A program made the translations under genes and the position numbers. The notes under the pieces are model-generated. The model searched no databases. It was not told where the DNA came from and worked only from the letters and a program-made list of their open reading frames with translations. This document shows positions 9,303 through 15,300 of a DNA stretch of 19,395 nt, piece after piece. This DNA comes from Bacteroidota bacterium. Lineage in GTDB: Bacteria; Bacteroidota; Bacteroidia; UBA7662; CANHCV01. The first letter of the stretch is position 1. The number at the start of each line of letters is the position of its first letter. The stretch is from assembly GCA_027488715.1 (NCBI GenBank), contig JAIYBD010000035.1:1-19395 (forward strand), in the 5' to 3' direction.

Positions 9303-9841
9303 CCTAAACTTTCCACCAAAAATCTTACTTCGGCACCATCATGATTCCATTCCAACACCTTAATTTTTACTTTTTGCTGGTAATAAGTAGCACTGGCGTC
9401 AATCAACCCCTCAGCAAACGGGAACATTTTACGTTGAGAACGATAAATCATTTCAATGTGAGCAGAATCCATTTTTATCGTATCAAACTGAGGTAATTCT
9501 GCATCGGGATACAATTTTTTTACTTCAATGTGGATGTAAGAATCTACCTCATTCAACAATTCAAAAACCGAATTCACTCGTTGAAAAAAGGGTAAATACA
9601 ATTTCGAAAATCGACCGGCGAGGTATTGACCAAAGGCTTTTTCTAGCTCAGGAATCCCAGCGCCGGTGGCTTGAGATAAGTGACCAAGGATGGATACTAA
9701 ATCGGAAAAGGGATAGGTACCTACGGAAGTGAATACGCCTTTGGAAACCAACTCTTGGGGTTGAATGATCCGATCTACCATTTCAATCCCAAATTGGGAT
9801 TCAACCATCTCCATCAATTCTGTAAATACGATACCTTTCAT
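9299..9841 (-). CDS. H-NOX haem nitric oxide/oxygen-binding sensor protein
   Basis: This 180-residue stand-alone H-NOX (HNOB) domain has the usual length of the family, which binds haem and reports NO or O2 to a partner enzyme. The start MKGIVFTELMEMVE is typical. The proximal haem ligand is His104 (in VDSYIHIEV), equivalent to His102 of the Thermoanaerobacter protein. The haem-propionate motif YxSxR is present as Tyr133, Ser135 and Arg137. With the same two-residue offset, the distal Tyr140 that stabilises bound O2 in that protein is Phe142 here, so the pocket should favour NO over O2. The gene overlaps the upstream response regulator and the downstream hybrid kinase by 4 nt each (ATGA). In Proteobacteria, H-NOX proteins in such operons inhibit or switch a histidine kinase when NO binds; the same role is inferred here. 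Confidence 0.95.
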   Translation of the reverse strand: MKGIVFTELMEMVESQFGIEMVDRIIQPQELVSKGVFTSVGTYPFSDLVSILGHLSQATGAGIPELEKAFGQYLAGRFSKLYLPFFQRVNSVFELLNEVDSYIHIEVKKLYPDAELPQFDTIKMDSAHIEMIYRSQRKMFPFAEGLIDASATYYQQKVKIKVLEWNHDGAEVRFLVESLG

Positions 9842-11190
9842 GATAATTCTCCGTTTTGGTACATCCTGTAAATTGTTGATTTCCCAATGTCTAATTTTTC
9901 AGCAACAACGGGAATATTCTGCTCATACTTCTGCAAGAAACGTTGTATAATTCGAATGTTATACTCTTTTAACGTTAATTCCTGGTTGAATAAATTTTCT
10001 TGCTCGTTCTCTAAGGTAAGAATACAATCCGACTCTTGAATAACTCCTGTATTGGACATGACGGCGGCCATTTCAATGACGTTTTTCAATTCTCGAATGT
10101 TTCCAGGCCAAGAATACGTTAGTAGCTTTTTACTTGCCTCGGGAGAAATTTTAAATTTTGGGATTTGATTAAACTGGGCATATTCATCCAAGAAAAATCG
10201 GGCAAGTGGCATGATATCCTCAGAACGATCTTTCAAAGAAGGCAAATGAATCGGTAAACCCATCAAAGTGTAATACAAATCTTCTAAAAAATTGCCTTTT
10301 TTAATCTCTTCAATTAAATTTTTCTTGGTAGAAACAATCATTCGAACCGAAAAGGGCACCGGAACATTTCCACCCATTCGGTAAACCACTTTTTCACGAA
10401 GAATACGCAGTAATTTAGCCTGAGAGGACGAATCAAAACTACATACCTCATCAATAAATAAGGTTCCACCGTTAGCCTCTTCAAATTTACCTTTTCGCCT
10501 AGCTTGAATCAACGGAAGTGCCCCTTTTTCTGCACCTAGCATTTCAAGGTCGAGCTCATGCCCCTTAGCCCCCCCACCTTGCAATACAACAAAGGGTTTA
10601 TCCTGTCGATCCGAATGAAAATGAATGGCTTTCGCAACCAATTCTTTACCTGTTCCTGTTTCTCCAATGATCATAACATTGATCGACGATTTTGAAGCTT
10701 TTTCCATCATCAAATGGGCATTCAAAATAGCAGGTGAGTTTCCTTTTAAAATCTGATCAAAGCGAAATTTTAAAGTCAATTCTCCACGCAAATCAGCCAA
10801 TTCCCTACGAAGTGATACGGTTTCAAAATGCTTAGAAACGATATTGAAAAAACGGTTAGGAGCATCTTCGTTCTTTTCCAAATAATCGTCAGCGCCCTCT
10901 TTCAGTAACGAGATTGCCGTTGAAATTTCTTCCTGGGCTGATACAATCACCACCAAAGAGTCGGGGGAATTTGATTTAATATCCAACAGAAAATCGTCGG
11001 CACTCCCATCAGGAAGGGAATGATCTAAAGAAATTAAATCTGGTTCCAAATGTAAATTCTGTATACACTCTTTTCCAGAACTGAATCGACTTATGGCCCA
11101 CTCTGGGTTTTTAGAAACAGCATTGGAGAGAATTTCCCCGTAAAACGGATCATCTTCAACGATAAATACTCGGAATGGCTTTTGTGGCAT
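9838..11190 (-). CDS. Response regulator with degenerate sigma-54-activator AAA+ domain and Fis-type HTH
   Basis: This NtrC-like regulator is 450 residues from the ATG at 11190; an upstream in-frame ATG at 11238 would add 16. I chose the inner start because the receiver then begins at the usual place (RVFIVEDD, phospho-acceptor Asp56) and a TATTTTTG element lies 17 nt before it. The receiver is complete: Glu12/Asp13/Asp14, Asp56, Ser84, Lys106. The AAA+ domain keeps Walker A GETGTGKE (176-183), Walker B Asp247-Glu248 and sensor II Arg366. The GAFTGA sigma-54 loop reads GALPLI (223-228), and the two arginine-finger positions of FREDLYYRL are Leu302 and Thr308. A Fis-like HTH ends the protein (about 425-447). 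It heads the H-NOX operon and overlaps hnoX by 4 nt. It probably binds DNA in response to phosphorylation but does not remodel sigma-54 in the normal way. Confidence 0.92.
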   Translation of the reverse strand: MPQKPFRVFIVEDDPFYGEILSNAVSKNPEWAISRFSSGKECIQNLHLEPDLISLDHSLPDGSADDFLLDIKSNSPDSLVVIVSAQEEISTAISLLKEGADDYLEKNEDAPNRFFNIVSKHFETVSLRRELADLRGELTLKFRFDQILKGNSPAILNAHLMMEKASKSSINVMIIGETGTGKELVAKAIHFHSDRQDKPFVVLQGGGAKGHELDLEMLGAEKGALPLIQARRKGKFEEANGGTLFIDEVCSFDSSSQAKLLRILREKVVYRMGGNVPVPFSVRMIVSTKKNLIEEIKKGNFLEDLYYTLMGLPIHLPSLKDRSEDIMPLARFFLDEYAQFNQIPKFKISPEASKKLLTYSWPGNIRELKNVIEMAAVMSNTGVIQESDCILTLENEQENLFNQELTLKEYNIRIIQRFLQKYEQNIPVVAEKLDIGKSTIYRMYQNGELS

Positions 11191-11207
11191 ATTTTTGAAT
11201 AAGCTTT

Positions 11208-11215
11208 CAAAAATA
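11208..11215 (-). promoter_or_regulatory. Candidate -7 element for the H-NOX operon
   Basis: On the minus strand this reads TATTTTTG, a perfect TAnnTTTG, 17 nt before the ATG at 11190. No well-spaced TTG is evident. If translation starts at 11238 instead, this motif lies inside the gene and the less perfect TATTGTTG at 11260-11267 (minus) would be the alternative. Confidence 0.35.
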
Positions 11216-11239
11216 ATTCCCAATTTTGGAATTTCCATG

Positions 11240-11265
11240 TTTCAATTTGAAAATTTGACCAACAA
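11240..11265. promoter_or_regulatory. Candidate operator between the H-NOX operon and the acetyltransferase
   Basis: The short divergent spacer contains a perfect 6-1-6 dyad, TTTCAA-T-TTGAAA (11240-11252). One base later comes TTTGACCAACAA (11254-11265), a 12-mer that recurs at 14191-14202 (opposite strand) before the second TonB receptor. A dyad here could bind a dimeric regulator, perhaps the operon's own Fis-type HTH protein. This is inference from position and symmetry. Confidence 0.35.
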
Positions 11266-11280
11266 TAAAAAATAAGTTGC

Positions 11281-11772
11281 ATGATTTCTAGCATTCACCC
11301 CATCCCATTTCAAGAAGTTCACCAATTGGCTACTATGGCCAAAGAAATTTGGTACGAATATTACCTAAGCATCATCACTCAAGAACAAATTGACTACATG
11401 CTTGAAAGATTTTACAACCGAGAAAAATTAGAGCAAGAATGGAATGATGGGGTTCATTTTTTATTCTTGGGAGATGTTGAAAAACCTTGCGGATTCCTTT
11501 CTATTTCTGAACAAGCGGCTGGTAATTTTTTCATCCACAAATTCTATGTAAAAAAAGAGAAACGTGGAGAAGGAATCGGTTCGAAAGCATTTCTTGAGCT
11601 CATACAACAGATGTCGGAAGCAAAAGAAATTCGATTGCAGGTGAATCGAAAAAACATAGCCTCCATCAATTTTTATTTCAAAAACGGGTTTAAAATTGAG
11701 AAATGGGCCGATTTTGAAATTGGTAATGGTTATGAAATGAACGATTTCATCATGCTTTGGAAACGACTTTAA
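11281..11772 (+). CDS. GNAT-family N-acetyltransferase
   Basis: This 163-residue single-domain GNAT enzyme would transfer acetyl from acetyl-CoA to an amine. The acetyl-CoA-binding motif A is clear: FFIHKFYVKKEKRGEGIG (83-100), with the RxxGxG pyrophosphate loop as Arg95, Gly98 and Gly100. It is followed by the NxxSINFYxKNGF segment (125-137) typical of motif B. The ending EIGNGYEMNDFIM resembles the PaiA-like polyamine/small-amine acetyltransferase branch (DIGNGxxMDDYxM), but the substrate is not certain. The gene is divergent from the H-NOX operon. Its stop codon overlaps that of the convergent TonB receptor, with no terminator between them. Confidence 0.88.
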   Translation: MISSIHPIPFQEVHQLATMAKEIWYEYYLSIITQEQIDYMLERFYNREKLEQEWNDGVHFLFLGDVEKPCGFLSISEQAAGNFFIHKFYVKKEKRGEGIGSKAFLELIQQMSEAKEIRLQVNRKNIASINFYFKNGFKIEKWADFEIGNGYEMNDFIMLWKRL

Positions 11773-11778
11773 AAGTCG
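11764..11778. repeat. Palindrome at overlapping convergent stop codons
   Basis: CGACTTT-A-AAAGTCG is a 7-1-7 perfect dyad centred on the overlapping TAA codons of the acetyltransferase (plus, 11770-11772) and the TonB receptor (minus, 11771-11769). It is too short and lacks a T-run, so it is not a standard terminator. Confidence 0.6.
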
Positions 11779-14141
11779 AACATAATTCCAAAAGTTGAAA
11801 TCATTCTTCCCGTATCAGCATTGATGAGTTTTGTTTTGTATTGGCCATTTCCTGCCACAATAGGTTGTCGGTTGGCGTCCCTTTCTAAAATTAAGTAAGG
11901 AACGGAAGGAAGGGAGCTTCGATTAGCATTAGCGAGATCGATGAATAAGTTTAAGGATTTTTTATTGAAATGAAATGTCTTGTCAACCCGCAAATCAAAC
12001 TGTCCAAATCCAGGCAATCTTGCTTGATTTAATTGATTAGCATAATCGAAAACACCTCTTTGATTGATATCCCAAACGTTCATTTGCGATGAAAGCGCAA
12101 TATCATACGGAGTATATGGATTTCCTCCAGCATAAGAATAACGCAATCCAAGTTGCCAATGTTTGGCGAAAACTTTTCCAAAGGAAAGGGTAGAAAAATA
12201 TCTGTTATCCCAGGATGAAGGAACCAACTCACCGACGGAATTTGAGAATTCACTAACAACATAGGTTGCATTGAACATCCAAAAATAGTTCTTTTTCAAT
12301 TGTTGTTTTGATTGAAATTCAAGTCCGTATGCCCGACCGGTTGAGGTAGAATTGGCCAACTGATTACCAATCAAAACATAATTAGCATTGGCATTGGCAT
12401 AGGAAATGGAATCGAACAATAAAAAGGGAACCTGGGAGTATTTTTTATAAAATCCTTCGAACTTCACTTGATACCCTTGTTGATTTTTGTGCTCCACGCC
12501 GAGGACCAATTGATTTGAACGCATAAAATCCAAATTATTTTGATTTTGTAATTCCCCTTGAGAACCATACAACATCACGACATAAGAGGGCAACTGATAA
12601 TAAATTCCCGCATTTCCATGAAGCCACCACTGGGGAGAAAATTGAACCGATGCTGATATCCTCGGAGAAATTTGTCTCCAAAATTGGGTCATTTTAGAAT
12701 TGTACGAATTGCCATCCATTCGTAAACCGCCCGATAAACTTACGTTTTTCCATACGCGAGCAATGTTTGAAAAGAATCCAAACCGAAGCATATTCAATCG
12801 ATTGGAATAATCGATGGTTTGGATTTTAGCATCACGGCTAGTAAAGTAAGAAAAATTGGAAGCTCTAATTTCATCCCATTCTCCATTAACGCCATAAGCC
12901 CACTCCCACTCTCTCTCGTATCCTTTTTGCTCCAACCGAAATTTATTTTCGGCCTCAATCGTTTGATAGCGCATCAATAAATTCTGTGGAACTTCTAAAT
13001 TATCGCGGTATTTGAATGCCTTATTCAAGGTCCAATTTCGACTAAAGACTACGGAGTAAACACTTTTTGGCAAGTAGTGCTTGTAATGAATTCCGGTGGT
13101 GTATTGGTAAATATTTCCTTCAGGGATATATCCAACATTGTAAAGCAATGCCTCTGATGAGTCGTTATTTGTTCGGTTAAGTCGATATTTATCGTAACCG
13201 CCCAATGCGACTATGGTAATTTCATTCTTGTCGTTGGGGCGGTAAACTTGTTTGTACTGAACATCCGAATACGTTGGAATTACCGGTAAGCCCAACGCTT
13301 CCAATACGTGTTGTACATAACTCTCACGAGCCGAGAAAAAGAAAGAAGATTTTTTCCCCATGGGTCCTTCCAATTGAAAACCCCAATCCGAATATCCAAG
13401 GTTAAAGCTTCCCCCAAATCGATCTTTACGACCTTCTTTTTGCGTCATTTCCAAAACAGAACTCAAGGCATTGGGACGATTGGATGGAAAAGCGCCGGTG
13501 TGCAATTCTGCACTTTTCAACATTCGAGCGTTCACAATACTATTAGGACCTCCTGAAGTTCCTTGAACGGTAAAATGGGTTAAGCTAGGGATTTCAATTC
13601 CATCTAAGTAGAAACGATTTTCATTGGATGCCCCTCCGCGAATTACAATGTTGTATCCGAAAGAAACCCGGGGCGAAACGCCCGGCAAACTGCGGATGGT
13701 TTTTGATATATCAAGCGCCGAGCCGGGCATGCGCTCCAATTCATAAGCCGAGAGGGAATGGATGGAAAGTGGACTTTCTTTGGTCCGAGAAAAAGCGTCC
13801 TCGGTAATGAGAACCTCTTTCATTTCATGGCTTTTAGCAATGAGAATAAACTCGTAATACGCAGGTTTTGCGGAAGTTAATTCAAGTTGATATACCATTT
13901 GGGAAATGAAACCCAAGGCCGAAACTTCAACATTGTAAATCCCTGGTTTGGTCTTGATTTCAAATTTTCCATTCTCAGATGAAATGGCTGCGGCATTGGG
14001 ACCAACCAATCGAATCGTGGCTCCCAACAGTGGCTCTTTTCCTTTTTCACTAAAAACAAATCCGCTGAAAACAGCATTTTGTCCGTGGAAGTTAAAAACA
14101 AAAAAAACTAGAACAATGAATGTTGACAGCAATTTTTTCAT
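11769..14141 (-). CDS. TonB-dependent receptor with N-terminal carboxypeptidase-like domain
   Basis: This 790-residue outer-membrane protein has a signal peptide (1-20, ending near FHGQ). A carboxypeptidase-regulatory-like beta-sandwich follows at about 23-102 (FSGFVFSEKGKEPLLGATIRL, then the YNVEVSALGF segment). The plug domain covers about 105-240, with IRGGASNENRFYLDGIEIP at 167-185, and the rest is a beta barrel ending in FGIMFDF. This is the common Bacteroidota architecture for large-substrate or metal-complex receptors. There is no SusD-like partner gene next to it, so it does not look like a polysaccharide-utilisation SusCD pair. It lies 70 bp downstream of the exported superoxide dismutase on the same strand. 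A TAACTTTG element 4 bp before the ATG suggests its own promoter. The ligand is unknown. Confidence 0.93.
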   Translation of the reverse strand: MKKLLSTFIVLVFFVFNFHGQNAVFSGFVFSEKGKEPLLGATIRLVGPNAAAISSENGKFEIKTKPGIYNVEVSALGFISQMVYQLELTSAKPAYYEFILIAKSHEMKEVLITEDAFSRTKESPLSIHSLSAYELERMPGSALDISKTIRSLPGVSPRVSFGYNIVIRGGASNENRFYLDGIEIPSLTHFTVQGTSGGPNSIVNARMLKSAELHTGAFPSNRPNALSSVLEMTQKEGRKDRFGGSFNLGYSDWGFQLEGPMGKKSSFFFSARESYVQHVLEALGLPVIPTYSDVQYKQVYRPNDKNEITIVALGGYDKYRLNRTNNDSSEALLYNVGYIPEGNIYQYTTGIHYKHYLPKSVYSVVFSRNWTLNKAFKYRDNLEVPQNLLMRYQTIEAENKFRLEQKGYEREWEWAYGVNGEWDEIRASNFSYFTSRDAKIQTIDYSNRLNMLRFGFFSNIARVWKNVSLSGGLRMDGNSYNSKMTQFWRQISPRISASVQFSPQWWLHGNAGIYYQLPSYVVMLYGSQGELQNQNNLDFMRSNQLVLGVEHKNQQGYQVKFEGFYKKYSQVPFLLFDSISYANANANYVLIGNQLANSTSTGRAYGLEFQSKQQLKKNYFWMFNATYVVSEFSNSVGELVPSSWDNRYFSTLSFGKVFAKHWQLGLRYSYAGGNPYTPYDIALSSQMNVWDINQRGVFDYANQLNQARLPGFGQFDLRVDKTFHFNKKSLNLFIDLANANRSSLPSVPYLILERDANRQPIVAGNGQYKTKLINADTGRMISTFGIMFDF

Positions 14142-14145
14142 GCTG

Positions 14146-14153
14146 CAAAGTTA
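14146..14153 (-). promoter_or_regulatory. Bacteroidota -7 element for the second TonB receptor
   Basis: On the minus strand this reads TAACTTTG, a perfect TAnnTTTG. It ends only 4 bp before the ATG at 14141. If used, the transcript would start at or very near the AUG, giving a leaderless mRNA. No TTG has the ideal spacing. Confidence 0.4.
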
Positions 14154-14177
14154 CCCTTTCGATGACCGGAGAATTTA

Positions 14178-14189
14178 TGACAATTGTCA
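14178..14189. promoter_or_regulatory. 12-bp perfect palindrome before the TonB receptor
   Basis: TGACAATTGTCA is a perfect 12-bp palindrome in the 70-bp spacer between the superoxide dismutase and the TonB receptor, 25 bp upstream of the TAACTTTG element. The position fits an operator. The binding protein is not known. It is not a terminator: there is no loop and no T-run. Confidence 0.4.
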
Positions 14190-14190
14190 G

Positions 14191-14202
14191 TTGTTGGTCA
14201 AA
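14191..14202. repeat. Intergenic 12-mer shared with the H-NOX operon promoter region
   Basis: TTGTTGGTCAAA on plus is the exact reverse complement of TTTGACCAACAA at 11254-11265. It directly follows the 12-bp palindrome. Relative to the downstream gene, its orientation is the same before the TonB receptor and before the GNAT gene. Confidence 0.45.
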
Positions 14203-14211
14203 GAAGTTATC

Positions 14212-15231
14212 CTACTCATCCTTGCACAACCCCTCCACCACATGAAAGGCATCGTGCACTTTGGTCAATTCTGCCATGATTTTGTCGTTCTTGGAATTTG
14301 ACTTACTCACCAATTCTTGCACCACCTTAGCCTGTTTCACTAGGTCATCCAAGGCCTTTCGAATGGTTGGAGAATCGTACGAAGTGGGCAACTTCCCGTT
14401 TTTCAAGGTTTCACCCTTCATCACCATTTCTGTTGCCCTTAAACGAATCGGGTCAAAATTCCCCTCCTCGGCAGGATGAAATGTTTGCGCCATCACCTTG
14501 TGAAACTCCTTCAACTCAACCCATGCATCCTTTTCAATCACCTTCAAAAACGGATCATTCAGTGCTTTCTGGTAATTCTTATCCACTTCAACCCAATTGA
14601 TCACATTCCAAATAGCACCCAAATAATCGTTTCTTTTGTTTTGGTATTTCAAATAATAGGCGTGCTCCCAAACATCAATGCCCAAAATGGGAATCCCACG
14701 TTCTTTCATGACATCCATGATCGGATTATCTTGATTTGCTGAAGAACAGACCAACAATTTTTTATCCGGCGTTACCACCAACCAAACCCATCCCGACCCA
14801 AAACGAGTCATCGCTCCTTGATTCATCATTTTCTTTAATGAATCCAAACTGCCCCATTGTTGGGAAATGGCTTTTGCAACCGGCATTTCCGAATTCCAAG
14901 GTTGATTTATCCCTAAAACATTCCAAAACAAGGTGTGATTGTAATGTCCACCCGCATTGTTTCGAATAGCATCACCAGTTCTCGATGCCACCAACATCAT
15001 TTCTTCCAAGGATTTCTTCTCGTATTTCGATCCTGCCAAAGCCTTGTTCAAATTATTAACGTAGGCTTGATGATGTTTGGTGTAATGGATCTCCATGGTA
15101 GCCGCATCAATGAAAGGCTCCAATGACTGATAAGTATAAGGCAAAGGCCCTAACTTAAAAAATTCGGGAGAAGATTGAGCGAAAGCCATGGTTGAAATCA
15201 AGGCGAAAAGGAGGGAATACAAATGCTTCAT
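14212..15231 (-). CDS. sodA: Exported Mn-type superoxide dismutase with C-terminal His-rich helical domain
   Basis: This enzyme converts superoxide to O2 and H2O2. The 339-residue protein starts with a Sec signal peptide (1-19, ending MAFAQ), so it acts outside the cytoplasm. The SOD domain (about 25-225) has all four metal ligands: His49, His99, Asp186 and His190. The active-site Gln is at position 167 (ANQDNP) and Gly95 takes the place of the Fe-type Gln; this pattern marks Mn enzymes, or possibly cambialistic ones. Normal SODs are about 200 residues and end here. This one continues for about 110 helical residues with His244, His252, Glu255/Glu256, His326 and His330, which I do not recognise as a named family. 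A TAAGTTTG element lies 13 bp before the ATG, and a TonB receptor follows on the same strand. Confidence 0.94.
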   Translation of the reverse strand: MKHLYSLLFALISTMAFAQSSPEFFKLGPLPYTYQSLEPFIDAATMEIHYTKHHQAYVNNLNKALAGSKYEKKSLEEMMLVASRTGDAIRNNAGGHYNHTLFWNVLGINQPWNSEMPVAKAISQQWGSLDSLKKMMNQGAMTRFGSGWVWLVVTPDKKLLVCSSANQDNPIMDVMKERGIPILGIDVWEHAYYLKYQNKRNDYLGAIWNVINWVEVDKNYQKALNDPFLKVIEKDAWVELKEFHKVMAQTFHPAEEGNFDPIRLRATEMVMKGETLKNGKLPTSYDSPTIRKALDDLVKQAKVVQELVSKSNSKNDKIMAELTKVHDAFHVVEGLCKDE

Positions 15232-15244
15232 GGGATTTTTTTTT

Positions 15245-15252
15245 CAAACTTA
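15245..15252 (-). promoter_or_regulatory. Bacteroidota -7 element for the superoxide dismutase
   Basis: On the minus strand this reads TAAGTTTG, a perfect TAnnTTTG, 13 bp before the ATG. A TTG lies only 11 bp upstream rather than about 19, so the -33 half is uncertain. Confidence 0.5.
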
Positions 15253-15270
15253 ACGGAAAGAATCAATTTT

Positions 15271-15293
15271 TTGTTCATTTCAAGGTAATTTCG
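15271..15293 (+). promoter_or_regulatory. Candidate promoter for fdhD
   Basis: TTG (15271-15273), 12 bp, then TAATTTCG (15286-15293), one mismatch from TAnnTTTG. The ATG follows after 7 nt. The spacer is shorter than usual, so the TTG may be coincidental. Confidence 0.35.
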
Positions 15294-15300
15294 TCTCAAT

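Noticed and set aside
11191..11238. Upstream ATG of the response regulator at 11238
   Set aside because: The 16 extra residues precede the normal receiver start and would shift the phospho-acceptor from 56 to 72. It remains possible, but the inner ATG fits better.
11239..11280. Sigma-54 (-24/-12) promoter near the NtrC-like regulator
   Set aside because: I looked for TGGCAC-N5-TTGC on both strands in the intergenic regions and found no acceptable match, in keeping with the degenerate GAFTGA loop.
14178..14189. Palindrome before the TonB receptor as a SOD terminator
   Set aside because: It has no loop and no T-run. It fits an operator better.
13948..14301. Open frame of 117 codons on plus across the TonB receptor start and the SOD end
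   Set aside because: It runs antisense through two well-supported genes and its spacer and has no recognisable domain.
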